A stretch of 64,000 nucleotides of DNA from Streptomyces sp. LUP47B (GCF_001746295.1 NZ_MJAH01000006.1:258751-322750), one strand, 5' to 3'; numbered from the stretch's first letter, positions 42,301 through 51,240 are shown. Notes: generated from the sequence alone by a model not told the origin. Numbers and translations: made by a program.

Positions 42301-43448
42301 GCGTCACGGCAGCCAAGGGATTCCAGGCGGCGGGCATCGCCGCCGGAATCAAGGAGAACGGCAACCCGGACCTGGCCCTCGTGGTCAACACCGGGCCCCG
42401 CCGCGCCGCCGCCGGCGTCTTCACCTCCAACCGCGTGAAGGCCGCGCCGGTGCTGTGGTCCGAGCAGGTCCTCAAGAGCGGTCAGCTGTCGGCCGTGGTT
42501 CTCAACTCCGGCGGCGCCAACGCCTGTACCGGCCCCAAAGGCTTCCAGGACACGCACGCCACCGCCGAGAAGGTCGCCGAGGTGCTGGACATCGGCGCGG
42601 GTGAGGTGGCCGTCGCCTCCACCGGGCTCATCGGCCTGCTCCTCCCGATGGACAAGCTCCTGCCGGGAGTCGAGGCCGCCGCGGCCCAACTCTCCGAGCA
42701 CGGCGGCGAGAAGGCCGCCATCGCCATCAAGACCACCGACAGCGTCCACAAGACGTCCGTGGTGACCAAGGGCAGCTGGACCGTCGGCGGCATGGCCAAG
42801 GGCGCGGGCATGCTCGCCCCCGGCCTCGCCACCATGCTGGTCGTCCTCACCACCGACGCGGACCTGGAGAGCGAGCCCCTGGACAGGGCCCTGCGGGCCG
42901 CCACCCGGACCACCTTCGACCGCGTCGACTCCGACGGCTGCATGTCCACCAACGACACCGTGCTGCTGCTCGCCTCCGGCGCCTCCGAAGTCACCCCCGA
43001 GTACGAGGAGTTCGCCGAGGCCGTACGGGCCGTCTGCGACGACCTCGGCCAGCAGCTGATCCGGGACGCCGAGGGCGCCAGCAAGGACATCAAGGTCGAG
43101 GTGGTGGGCGCCGCGAGTGAGGACGACGCCGTCGAGGTGGGCCGCTCCATCGCCCGCAACAACCTGCTCAAGTGCGCGATCCACGGCGAGGACCCCAACT
43201 GGGGCCGCGTCCTGAGCGCCATCGGCACCACGAAGGCCGCCTTCGAGCCCGACCAGCTGAACGTCGCCATCAACGGCGTCTGGGTCTGCAAGAACGGCGG
43301 CGTCGGCGAGGACCGCGACAAGGTCGACATGCGCTACCGCGAGGTCCACATCGTCGCCGACCTCGCGGCCGGCTCCGAGACCGCCACCATCTGGACCAAC
43401 GACCTCACCGCCGACTACGTCCACGAGAACAGCGCCTACTCGTCATGA
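42297..43448 (+). CDS. argJ: Bifunctional ornithine acetyltransferase / N-acetylglutamate synthase
   Basis: 383 residues from GTG 42297 in the GTGA overlap. The autoproteolysis site is in PGLATMLVVLTTDA: the Ala-Thr bond is cut to expose the catalytic Thr. The oxyanion-hole region STGLIGLLLPMDKL is also conserved. It recycles the acetyl group from N-acetylornithine to glutamate and in many species also uses acetyl-CoA; which mode applies here cannot be read directly. Confidence 0.96.
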   Translation: MSVTAAKGFQAAGIAAGIKENGNPDLALVVNTGPRRAAAGVFTSNRVKAAPVLWSEQVLKSGQLSAVVLNSGGANACTGPKGFQDTHATAEKVAEVLDIGAGEVAVASTGLIGLLLPMDKLLPGVEAAAAQLSEHGGEKAAIAIKTTDSVHKTSVVTKGSWTVGGMAKGAGMLAPGLATMLVVLTTDADLESEPLDRALRAATRTTFDRVDSDGCMSTNDTVLLLASGASEVTPEYEEFAEAVRAVCDDLGQQLIRDAEGASKDIKVEVVGAASEDDAVEVGRSIARNNLLKCAIHGEDPNWGRVLSAIGTTKAAFEPDQLNVAINGVWVCKNGGVGEDRDKVDMRYREVHIVADLAAGSETATIWTNDLTADYVHENSAYSS

Positions 43449-44347
43449 GCACCACGCGAAAGCACACCGCCCTCCCCAAGGCCCAGATCCTCATCGAGGC
43501 GCTGCCCTGGCTGGTCCGGCACAACGGCAAGACCGTCGTCATCAAGTTCGGCGGCAACGCCATGATCGACGAGGACCTGAAGGCCGCCTTCGCCCAGGAC
43601 GTCGTCTTCCTGCACCACGCGGGGCTCAAGCCGGTCGTCGTGCACGGCGGCGGCCCGCAGATCAGCGCCGCCCTCGACAAGCACGGCATCGTCAGCGAGT
43701 TCAAGGCGGGCCTGCGGGTCACGACCGAGGACGCCATGGACGTCGTACGGATGGTGCTGGCCGGGCAGGTGCAGCGCGAGCTGGTCAATCTGCTCAACGA
43801 ACACGGGCCGCTCGCCGTCGGATTGACCGGCGAGGACGCCCACACCATCAGCGCCACCAAGCACCGGCCCGAGATCGACGGAGAGCTGGTCGACATCGGG
43901 CGGGTGGGCGAGATCACCGCGATCGACACGGGCGCGATCCAGGCCCTGCTCGCCGACGGCCGGATCCCGGTCGTCTCCTCGATCGCCCGTAGCCAGGACG
44001 ACGGACATGTCTACAACGTCAATGCTGATACGGCGGCTGCGGCACTCGCTGCTGCTCTTGACGCCGAAACCCTCATGGTCCTCACGGACGTCGAGGGCCT
44101 CTACGAGGACTGGCCGCACAGCGACGAGGTGATCAGCCGCCTCACGGCCTCCCAACTGGAGAAGCTGCTGCCGGAGTTGAGCTCCGGCATGGTCCCGAAG
44201 ATGGAGGGCTGTCTGCACGCCGTACGCAACGGCGTGACCACGGCTCGGGTCATCGACGGGCGGGTCCAGCACTCGATCCTGCTGGAGATCTTCACCGACG
44301 AGGGGATCGGCACGATGGTCGTGCCGGACGGACAGGGGGATTCATGA
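43445..44347 (+). CDS. argB: Acetylglutamate kinase
   Basis: 300 residues from ATG 43445 (ATGA overlap with argJ). Amino-acid kinase fold: VIKFGGNAMIDEDL, VVVHGGGPQISAAL, NVNADTAAAALAAAL and GMVPKMEGCLHAVRNGV. The C-terminal part contains the pattern found in arginine-inhibited enzymes, so feedback control is likely. Confidence 0.97.
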   Translation: MSTTRKHTALPKAQILIEALPWLVRHNGKTVVIKFGGNAMIDEDLKAAFAQDVVFLHHAGLKPVVVHGGGPQISAALDKHGIVSEFKAGLRVTTEDAMDVVRMVLAGQVQRELVNLLNEHGPLAVGLTGEDAHTISATKHRPEIDGELVDIGRVGEITAIDTGAIQALLADGRIPVVSSIARSQDDGHVYNVNADTAAAALAAALDAETLMVLTDVEGLYEDWPHSDEVISRLTASQLEKLLPELSSGMVPKMEGCLHAVRNGVTTARVIDGRVQHSILLEIFTDEGIGTMVVPDGQGDS

Positions 44348-45528
44348 GCAACGCGGAACTGACCGAGCGGTGGCAGGGCTCGCTCATGAACAACTACGGC
44401 ACCCCGAGGCTGCCGTTGGTCCGCGGTGCGGGACTCAAGGTCTGGGACGCCGAGGGCAAGCAGTACCTCGACTTCGTCGGCGGCATCGCCACCAACGCGC
44501 TCGGCCATGCCCACCCGGCGATCGTCGAGGCCGTCAGCAGGCAGATCGCCTCCCTCGGGCACATCTCCAACTTCTTCATGGCCGAGCCGACCGTCACCCT
44601 CGCCGAACGGCTGCTCCAGCTCTTCGGCCGGGACGGCAAGGTCTTCTTCTGCAACTCCGGCGCCGAGTCGGTCGAGGCGGCCTTCAAGATCGGCCGGCTG
44701 ACCGGGCGCACCCACATGGTCGCGACCGAGGGCGGCTTCCACGGCCGGACCATGGGCGCCCTCGCGCTCACCGGCCAGCCCGCCAAGCAGACCCCCTTCC
44801 TGCCGCTGCCGGGTGACGTCACCCATGTGCCGTACGGCGACGCGCAGGCGCTGGCCGCCGCGGTCACCGAGGACACCGCGCTCGTCGTCATCGAACCGAT
44901 CCAGGGTGAGAACGGCGTCGTGGTGCCCCCGGCCGGCTACCTCAAGGCGGCCCGGGCGATCACGGCGGCCAAGGGCGCGCTGCTGGTCCTCGACGAGGTG
45001 CAGACCGGCATCGGCCGTACCGGAGACTGGTTCGCCTACCAGGCCCACGAGGGCGTCCTCCCGGACGTCGTCACCCTCGCCAAGCAGCTCGGCGGCGGAC
45101 TGCCGCTCGGCGCGACCGTCGCCTTCGGGCGGGCCGCGGAGCTGCTGCAGCCGGGGCAGCACGGGACGACGTTCGGCGGGAACCCGGTCGCGTGTGCCGC
45201 CGGTCTCGCCGTCCTCGACACCATCGCGAACGACGGGTTGCTGGAGAACGTCAAGCAGCAGAGCGAGAGGCTGCGGGACGGAATCGAGTCACTCGGGCAC
45301 CCCTTGATCTCCCACGTCCGGGGTGCGGGGCTCCTCCTGGGTATCGTGCTCACCGAGCCGCTCGCGCCGAAGGTGCAGCAGGCGGCTCAGGAGGCCGGAT
45401 TCCTGGTGAACGCGCCCGCCCCCGATGTCGTACGGCTGATGCCGCCGCTGAACCTCGGCGACGACGAAGTGGACGCGCTTGTTCAGGCTCTCCCCGGCAT
45501 CCTGGGTGTCGCCGAGGGAGACGGATGA
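44344..45528 (+). CDS. argD: Acetylornithine aminotransferase
   Basis: 394 residues from ATG 44344 (ATGA overlap with argB). Class III aminotransferase: LDFVGGIATNALGHAHP, CNSGAESVEAAFKIGR, FHGRTMGALALTGQ, VLDEVQTGIGRTGDWFAYQ and the PLP lysine in VTLAKQLGGGLPLGATV. Converts N-acetylglutamate semialdehyde to N-acetylornithine. Confidence 0.96.
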   Translation: MSNAELTERWQGSLMNNYGTPRLPLVRGAGLKVWDAEGKQYLDFVGGIATNALGHAHPAIVEAVSRQIASLGHISNFFMAEPTVTLAERLLQLFGRDGKVFFCNSGAESVEAAFKIGRLTGRTHMVATEGGFHGRTMGALALTGQPAKQTPFLPLPGDVTHVPYGDAQALAAAVTEDTALVVIEPIQGENGVVVPPAGYLKAARAITAAKGALLVLDEVQTGIGRTGDWFAYQAHEGVLPDVVTLAKQLGGGLPLGATVAFGRAAELLQPGQHGTTFGGNPVACAAGLAVLDTIANDGLLENVKQQSERLRDGIESLGHPLISHVRGAGLLLGIVLTEPLAPKVQQAAQEAGFLVNAPAPDVVRLMPPLNLGDDEVDALVQALPGILGVAEGDG

Positions 45529-45547
45529 TCCGGAGAATGAGACGACG

Positions 45548-46093
45548 ATGAGTCATGCGCAGGATCACGAGCACAACGGGGTCGCGGGGCCTGCCGTGCC
45601 GCAGACGCGTACCGCGCGCCACCGCCGGATCGTGGACATCCTCAACCGGCAGCCGGTGCGGTCGCAGAGCCAGTTGGCGAAGCTGCTGTCCGACGACGGG
45701 CTGAGTGTCACCCAGGCGACGCTGTCCCGGGACCTCGACGAGCTGAACGCGGTGAAGATCCGCAACAACGACGGGGATCTCATCTACGCGGTGCCCAGTG
45801 AGGGGGGTTTCCGGACTCCTCGGGCGCCGTTGGGGGAGTCGGCCAAGGAGGAGCGGATGCGGCGGCTCTCTCAGGAGCTGCTGATCTCCGCGGAGGCTTC
45901 GGCGAATCTCGTGGTGCTGCGGACGCCTCCGGGGGCCGCGCAGTTCCTGGCGTCGGCCATTGATCAGGCTGAGCTGCACGACATCCTGGGGACCATTGCC
46001 GGTGACGACACGTTGATGCTGATCAGCCGGAACCCTACGGGGGGTCAGGCGCTGGCCGAGCATTTGTTGCGGTTGGCTCAGAACGGGCACTGA
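45548..46093 (+). CDS. argR: Arginine repressor
   Basis: 181 residues from ATG 45548, 19 bp after argD. N-terminal winged helix (RHRRIVDILNRQPVRSQSQL; GLSVTQATLSRDLDELNAVK) and C-terminal arginine-binding hexamerisation domain (IDQAELHDILGTIAGDDTLM, with GDD contacting arginine). It closes the operon and should repress argC and argH through the ARG boxes. Confidence 0.96.
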   Translation: MSHAQDHEHNGVAGPAVPQTRTARHRRIVDILNRQPVRSQSQLAKLLSDDGLSVTQATLSRDLDELNAVKIRNNDGDLIYAVPSEGGFRTPRAPLGESAKEERMRRLSQELLISAEASANLVVLRTPPGAAQFLASAIDQAELHDILGTIAGDDTLMLISRNPTGGQALAEHLLRLAQNGH

Positions 46094-46131
46094 AGGGGGT
46101 GGGACTGTTGTGTGCCGGATGCGGGTCGTCC

Positions 46132-46160
46132 GTGGCTGGTCGCGCAGTTCCCCGCGCCCC
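46132..46160 (-). repeat. Dispersed Streptomyces intergenic repeat, copy A
   Basis: Leftward GGGGCGCGGGGAACTGCGCG followed by ACCAGCCAC. Same family as copies at 56653, 59958 and 63384. It lies between convergent argR and apbE. Confidence 0.75.
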
Positions 46161-46173
46161 TGGGTAGATCGAC

Positions 46174-46974
46174 TCACCCGAGTCGAGCTGCCAGGCCTCC
46201 TGTACACCTGACCTCGTCCCCCGCCGTGATCAGCAGCGCCTCCACGTCCGGCAGGGACTCCAGCCACGCCAGGCCCTCCCTCGAACCCATCGCGAAAGCC
46301 GCTGTTGCCCAGCAGTCCGCCCAGGTGACGGTCGGGGCGACCACCGTGACCGCCACCAGGTCGGTCACCGCGGAGCGGCCCGTGCGGGGGTCGACTATGT
46401 GGGCGCCGCGTTCCGCCGTGCCGGAGGTGGCCACCGCCAGCTCGGCCGCGCCCGCCGCCGAGACCACCGCGGCCAGGCCGCCCGGACGCAGGGGGTCCGA
46501 GACCCCTACCCGCCACGGGCGTTGTGGGCCCGGTACGCCCAACAGCTGTACGTCTCCGCCGCCGTTGACGCTCACCCCGGTCGCCCCCGCGAGAGCCATC
46601 CGACGGGCCGCGCGTTCCACCGCCCAGCCCTTGACGATGCCGGTGGGGTCGAGGCGGCCCTCGTAGCGCAGACTGAACCAGCCGTCGCTCGAGCGCTCGG
46701 CCCGGGCGCCGAGTTCGAGTACCTCGGCCACCTCCGGGTCGCACTCGGCGACCGTCAGCTCGCCGCGGGCCAGGCGGGAGACCTGGCTGTCGTCGCGGTA
46801 GGTGCTGAACACCTCGTTCACGCGGTGCAGTTCCGCCACCGCCTCCCGCAGTGCCGTCTGCACGGCAAGAGGTTCCCCGCCGCGGACGTCGAAGGAGAAG
46901 ACCGTCCCCATGACCTCCTCCGCGTGACGCACCGCGGCGGGAGCTTGTGCCGGCTCGGCCACCGTGTCAGCCAC
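46174..46974 (-). CDS. apbE: ApbE-family FAD:protein FMN transferase without signal peptide
   Basis: 266 residues from GTG 46974, overlapping the 3' end of the FMN-binding protein gene by 8 bp. ApbE signatures: MGTVFSFDVRG at the start, STYRDDSQVSRLARGE, VSVNGGGDVQLLG, ATSGTAERGAHIVDPRTGRS. It transfers FMN from FAD to a Thr/Ser in flavinylation motifs of partner proteins, three of which are encoded upstream in this operon. Unlike most ApbE enzymes, no lipoprotein or Sec signal is present and none can be gained upstream, so it should act in the cytoplasm. Confidence 0.92.
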   Translation of the reverse strand: MADTVAEPAQAPAAVRHAEEVMGTVFSFDVRGGEPLAVQTALREAVAELHRVNEVFSTYRDDSQVSRLARGELTVAECDPEVAEVLELGARAERSSDGWFSLRYEGRLDPTGIVKGWAVERAARRMALAGATGVSVNGGGDVQLLGVPGPQRPWRVGVSDPLRPGGLAAVVSAAGAAELAVATSGTAERGAHIVDPRTGRSAVTDLVAVTVVAPTVTWADCWATAAFAMGSREGLAWLESLPDVEALLITAGDEVRCTGGLAARLG

Positions 46975-47779
46975 CGGCCTGGTCCAGCGCCGACTGCAGC
47001 GACTTCTTGTAGCCCTCGCTGGTGTACGTGGCCCCGGAGACCGAGTCGATGTCGGCGCTGCCGGCCGCCACGGCCTCCTGGTTGAGCTTCGGGATGGACA
47101 GCGCCGTCTTCTGGTCGCTCGTCCCGCCCTTGGGCGCCTGCACCGCCTCGGCGTTGGTGATCTTGCCGCCGCTGACCGTGACCCGGACCTGGACCGGGCC
47201 GTACTGGGTCTGCGAGACCGCACCGGTGACCGTCTTGGCGGCCGCACCGGTGTTGCCGCCCGCCGGCTGGGAGGGCTGAGCCGACGGCTGAGCCGACGGC
47301 TGAGCCGACGGCTGGGCCGGAGCGGCCGCGTTCGCCTTGTCGATCGCCGACTGGAGCGCCTTCTTGTAGCCCTCGCTCGTGTAGGTCGCCCCGGAGACCG
47401 TGTCGACCTGCGAGGACTGCTTGGCGAGCGTGTCCTGGGTGAGCTTCGGGATGGACAGCGCCGTCTTCTGGTCGCTCGTGCCGCCCTTGGGCGCCTGGAC
47501 CGCCTCGGCCTTGGTGATCTTGTTGCCGCTGACGGTGATACGGACCTGGACGGGGCCGTACTGGGTCTGGACCGCGTCCCCGGTGACCGCGCCGCCGGCG
47601 GTCGCCCCGGCGCCGCCCTGGGCCGACTCCTGTGCCGCCGCCGTCTGCTGCGGGATCGTTCCGCCCGCCTGGGCGGACGCCGGGTCCGAGGACGGCTTCA
47701 GCGACAGCATCAGCACGACACCGGAGACGGTGGCGGCGGTCGCGAGCACGACTCGACGGACGGGGTGACTCTTCCTCAT
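46967..47779 (-). CDS. Exported protein with two FMN-binding (flavinylation) domains
   Basis: 270 residues from ATG 47779. The N-terminus MRKSHPVRRVVLATAATVSG is a membrane-directed signal with an RR-V-V-L Tat-like core. Two FMN-binding domains (about 65-150 and 180-268) each end with the ApbE target motif SGATYTSEGYKK, where the last Thr is the expected FMN attachment site. They are joined by a Pro/Ala/Gln/Ser repeat linker (AQPS repeated). The two domains are close copies (YGPVQVRITVSGNKITKAEA / YGPVQVRVTVSGGKITNAEA). Role: extracytoplasmic two-flavin electron carrier, last receiver of electrons from the reductases in the operon. Confidence 0.9.
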   Translation of the reverse strand: MRKSHPVRRVVLATAATVSGVVLMLSLKPSSDPASAQAGGTIPQQTAAAQESAQGGAGATAGGAVTGDAVQTQYGPVQVRITVSGNKITKAEAVQAPKGGTSDQKTALSIPKLTQDTLAKQSSQVDTVSGATYTSEGYKKALQSAIDKANAAAPAQPSAQPSAQPSAQPSQPAGGNTGAAAKTVTGAVSQTQYGPVQVRVTVSGGKITNAEAVQAPKGGTSDQKTALSIPKLNQEAVAAGSADIDSVSGATYTSEGYKKSLQSALDQAGG

Positions 47780-47807
47780 CGCTTCAACAGCTCCTGAATT
47801 CCCGTCG

Positions 47808-49190
47808 TCACATCTCGAACGACTCGTGATGGATGCGGCGGGCGGGCACACCCGCGCCGCGCAGTGCTTCGTACACGGACTGCGCGAAACCGTTCGGCCC
47901 GCACATGAACACGTCGTGCTTGTCGATGTCGGGGAGCTTGCGCTGGAGGGACTCCGCGGAGATGTCCGGGCGCTCTCCGTCCGGACTGTTGACCGCGTAC
48001 ATCAGCCGGGCGCCGCGCTCGTCCGCGATGGCGGAGAGCTCGTCCCACAGGGCCAGGTCCTGGGTGGTGTTGGCCCGGTACAGCAGGGTGATGTCACCGG
48101 CCGCGCCCGGCAGCGTCTCGAACAGGGCCCGCATCGGCGTGATGCCGACGCCGCCGGCCACCAGCAGCACCTTGCCCCGGCTGCGGCGCTGGGCGGTGAG
48201 CGCGCCGTACGGGCCCTCGGCCCACACCTTGGTGCCGGGCACCAGCTCGCGCAGCCGTTCGCTGTGGTCGCCGATCGCCTTCACCGTGATCCGCAGCATG
48301 CCCGGCCGGGGCGCCGCCGACAGCGAGTAGGGGTGGGAGCTGAACCGCATCCCCGGCGCGAGGAAGCGCCAGCGGAAGAACTGGCCGGCCTCCGCGCCCA
48401 TCCGGTGCAGCTTGCGCCCGCCGATCAGCACGGACACGACGCCCGGCGTCTCCTCGACGACCGCCTCGACATACATCCGGTGGCGCAGGTTCAGCCGGAT
48501 CGGCGTGAGGATCCGGTACCAGAGGACCAGCGCGGTGACCGAGCCGTACAGCGCGTACCAGACGGTCTTGGCGACCGGCTCGACCGCGAAGTCGTTGCCG
48601 GTGGTCAGCTGGTGCCAGAAGGTCAGGAAGACCGCCGCGTACGTCAGCAGATGCACGTGGTACCAGGTGTCGTACGGGATCCTGCGGCGCACCCCGCCGA
48701 TCGACATCAGGCCGATGAGGAACAGCAGACCGGTGCCGATGGCCGCCTTGCCCATGTCCGGCAGCTGGTTGATGGAGTCCATCGTCTGCTGGACGATGTC
48801 GCCGAGCCCCTTCCCGGCCTGCAGGGCGTAACCCCACATGATCAGGAAGACATGGGCGACGACCAGGCAGAGGGTGTAGCGGCCGGTCATCGCGTGCCAG
48901 CGGGCGACCCGGTCGGAACCCACCCGGCGTTCCAGCGCGGGTACTCGGGCCATCTGCAGCACCACGAGCGCCATCAGATAGCCGGCCAGCAGACCGGTGA
49001 TCCGGCCCGCGTTGAGGATCTTGCTGTTGTCGTCGGCGACGGACGGTGTGTTGTGCCACCACAGCCACAGCACACCGGCCGCGCCCGCCCATACGGCGAG
49101 CAGCAGGACGGTCGCCGGGGAACGGCGCGGGCGGATGCGGCGCATCGTCTGGCGGCGGGCGGCGCGGCCGCCTGCGAGCGTCGTGGTCAC
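47808..49190 (-). CDS. Ferric-reductase-like transmembrane flavocytochrome, copy 1
   Basis: 460 residues from GTG 49190 after GGAGGAAAC. N-terminal ferric-reductase-like transmembrane domain with six or so helices and candidate haem ligands His99, His113, His178/180 and His193 (RWHAMTGRYTLCLVVAHVFL; WYHVHLLTYAAVFLTFWHQL). C-terminal cytoplasmic ferredoxin-NADP-reductase module: FAD motif SSHPYSLSAAP, NAD(P) motif VLLVAGGVGITPMRAL and C-terminal DVFMCGPNGFAQ. It would carry electrons from cytosolic NAD(P)H across the membrane. The FMN-binding gene follows 28 bp downstream. Confidence 0.9.
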   Translation of the reverse strand: MTTTLAGGRAARRQTMRRIRPRRSPATVLLLAVWAGAAGVLWLWWHNTPSVADDNSKILNAGRITGLLAGYLMALVVLQMARVPALERRVGSDRVARWHAMTGRYTLCLVVAHVFLIMWGYALQAGKGLGDIVQQTMDSINQLPDMGKAAIGTGLLFLIGLMSIGGVRRRIPYDTWYHVHLLTYAAVFLTFWHQLTTGNDFAVEPVAKTVWYALYGSVTALVLWYRILTPIRLNLRHRMYVEAVVEETPGVVSVLIGGRKLHRMGAEAGQFFRWRFLAPGMRFSSHPYSLSAAPRPGMLRITVKAIGDHSERLRELVPGTKVWAEGPYGALTAQRRSRGKVLLVAGGVGITPMRALFETLPGAAGDITLLYRANTTQDLALWDELSAIADERGARLMYAVNSPDGERPDISAESLQRKLPDIDKHDVFMCGPNGFAQSVYEALRGAGVPARRIHHESFEM

Positions 49191-49267
49191 GTTTCCTCCG
49201 GGGGCGGGGGCAAGGGGGGTGGGCGTGGTCCCTTGGTCCTCAGATACGTGCCGTGACGCCCGTGTGT

Positions 49268-49726
49268 TCAGCTGGCCGCGGAGTCCAGTGCGGACTGGAG
49301 TGACTGGCGGTAACCGTCACTCGTGTAGGTGGCCCCCGAGACCGTGTCGATCTGCGCGCTCTGGGCCTGCAGCGCCTCGGTCCGCAGCCGCGGGAGCGCG
49401 TAGCTGTTGATCTCCTGGTCCCTCGGGTTGTCCGTCGGGTAGGTGACCGCCGTGACCTCGGTGAGCTTGCCGTCCTTGATGGTGATGCGGACCTGGACCG
49501 GCCCCCAGCGGGTCTGGACGGTGTCGCCGGTGACGGTCTTCGTGCCGGTGGCGGCCGATCCGGTGCCGCTCGACGCGCTCGCGCTGCTGGAGGGCACGGG
49601 CAGCGCCAGGGCGGTCTGCGGTGATGCGTGCGGCTTCAACGACAGCAGCATCACCATCCCGGAGACGGTGGCGGCGCTCGCCAGCACGATCCGGCGCAAT
49701 GGGCGGTTCTTCTTCAGCGCGTGCAC
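49268..49726 (-). CDS. Exported single FMN-binding (flavinylation) domain protein
   Basis: 152 residues from GTG 49726 (GAGG 7 nt upstream), 10 bp after the second reductase gene. The N-terminus HALKKNRPLRRIVLASAATV is Tat-like (RR-I-V-L). One FMN-binding domain with target motif SGATYTSDGYRQ at the C-terminus. Signal and domain are paralogous to the two-domain protein downstream, indicating duplication of a reductase/FMN-binding pair. Confidence 0.9.
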   Translation of the reverse strand: MHALKKNRPLRRIVLASAATVSGMVMLLSLKPHASPQTALALPVPSSSASASSGTGSAATGTKTVTGDTVQTRWGPVQVRITIKDGKLTEVTAVTYPTDNPRDQEINSYALPRLRTEALQAQSAQIDTVSGATYTSDGYRQSLQSALDSAAS

Positions 49727-49736
49727 GGGTGCGGCC

Positions 49737-51089
49737 TCACAGTTCGAAGGACTCGTGGTGGATACGGCCATCGGGAACGCCCGCGGCGCGCAGCTCCTCG
49801 TACAGGTCCCGGGCGAACCCGTGCGGGCCGCAGAGGTAGACGTCGTGCTCGGCCAGGTCGGGCAGGGCCGCCCGCAGCGACTCGGCGGTGATCCGCGGCC
49901 GTTGTCCCCCGGGCCCGTTGAGCAGGTAGTGGAGCCTGGCCCCGCGCCAGCGCGCGACGGCCTCCAACTCCCCGCCCAGCGCGAGGTCTTCGACCGTGTG
50001 CGCCCGGTACAGGAGGGTGACCTCGCCCGGCAGCGTCTCGAACAGCGCACGCAGCGGGGTGATGCCGACGCCGGCGGCGATCAGCAGCGACTTCGGCGAG
50101 GTCTGCCGGTCCACGGTCAGCGAGCCGTACGGCCCCTCCGCCCACACGCGCGTGCCCGGCCGTAGCAGCGCCACGGCCGCGCTGTGGTCACCGAGCGCCT
50201 TCACTGTGATCCGCATCCGGTCGCGGCGCGGCGGCGCCGACAGCGAGTACGGCGTCGACGTCCAGCCCATGCCCTGCCCGAGGAACCGCCAGCGGAAGAA
50301 CTGCCCTGCCCGGGCGCCCAGTTCGTCGAGCCGCCGCCCGCCCACGACGACCGAGTACACGCCCGGCGCCTCCCTGTGCACGGACTCCACCCGCATCCGG
50401 TGCCGCAGGTTCAGCCGCACCGGGGCGAGGATCCGGAACCACAGCACCAGGGCCGCGACACCGAGGTAGAGCGCGTACCAGGCCGCCGTGGCCGCGGCGT
50501 TGCCGTTGAAGTCGTTCCCGAGGGCCAGCTGGTGTCCGAAGGCGAGGAACACGGCGCCGTACGTGAGCAGATGGACGTAGTACCAGAACTCGTGGCTGGT
50601 CCGACGACGTACCGCCCGTGCCGAGGTGACGCCGACGGCGAGGAGGATCACCGTGCCGGCGGTGGCCTTGAGCATCTCGGGATAGTCCAGGACCACCGTG
50701 AGCGTCTCGTGCCAGAGCGAGGCGCCGTCCTGGGCCGCGTACCCCGAGAGGATCAGCCCGATGTGCGCGAGCAGCAGACAGACGGTGTAGCGGCCGGCCA
50801 TCGCGTGCCAGCGGGCCACCCGGTCCGAACCGACCCGCCGCTCCAGCACCGGCACCCGCGCCATCAGACCCACGAGCACCGCGCAGGCGTACCCGCACAG
50901 CAGGCCGGCGATCCGTCCGGCGCCGGTCAGCCATCCGGCCGTACCGACCACGGATCCGGTGTCCGCCCACCACAGGGCGATCACGGCCGCCGCACCGGTC
51001 CACAGGAGGGCGAGCACGGCACCCGCGGGGGAGCGTCGCGCGGGCGGCGCCACGGCCGGTGCGGCCCGCTGCTCGTACACGGTGGTCAT
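49737..51089 (-). CDS. Ferric-reductase-like transmembrane flavocytochrome, copy 2
   Basis: 450 residues from ATG 51089. Paralogue of the 47808-49190 protein along its whole length: RWHAMAGRYTVCLLLAHIGL (haem His95 and His109), YYVHLLTYGAVFLAFGHQLA, FAD motif TSTPYSLSAPPRR, NAD(P) motif LLIAAGVGITPLRALFE and C-terminal DVYLCGPHGFARD. The FAD motif has TP where copy 1 has HP. First gene of the leftward redox operon, divergent from the two-component genes. Confidence 0.9.
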   Translation of the reverse strand: MTTVYEQRAAPAVAPPARRSPAGAVLALLWTGAAAVIALWWADTGSVVGTAGWLTGAGRIAGLLCGYACAVLVGLMARVPVLERRVGSDRVARWHAMAGRYTVCLLLAHIGLILSGYAAQDGASLWHETLTVVLDYPEMLKATAGTVILLAVGVTSARAVRRRTSHEFWYYVHLLTYGAVFLAFGHQLALGNDFNGNAAATAAWYALYLGVAALVLWFRILAPVRLNLRHRMRVESVHREAPGVYSVVVGGRRLDELGARAGQFFRWRFLGQGMGWTSTPYSLSAPPRRDRMRITVKALGDHSAAVALLRPGTRVWAEGPYGSLTVDRQTSPKSLLIAAGVGITPLRALFETLPGEVTLLYRAHTVEDLALGGELEAVARWRGARLHYLLNGPGGQRPRITAESLRAALPDLAEHDVYLCGPHGFARDLYEELRAAGVPDGRIHHESFEL

Positions 51090-51137
51090 AGGTGCGTCCT
51101 TTCGCCTGTCCAGGACACACACTGTGCAAGGGGAACT

Positions 51138-51192
51138 TCTCAGGACCCTCTGAAAGGGCACTCCGCAGAGCGCACTCAGAGGAAACTCAGAG
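51138..51192. promoter_or_regulatory. Direct-repeat operator for an OmpR-type regulator
   Basis: ACTCAGAG occurs at 51174-51181 and again at 51185-51192, exactly 11 bp apart, one helical turn as expected for tandem OmpR-type dimers. Related CTCAGG, CTCTGA and ACTCCGCAGAG lie at 51139, 51149 and 51160. The array sits between the divergent redox operon and the response regulator start. Confidence 0.55.
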
Positions 51193-51240
51193 CTTCCCGG
51201 GGCACCCGCCGCCCCGGCCAGGGGTGATCCTGGAGAGGAC

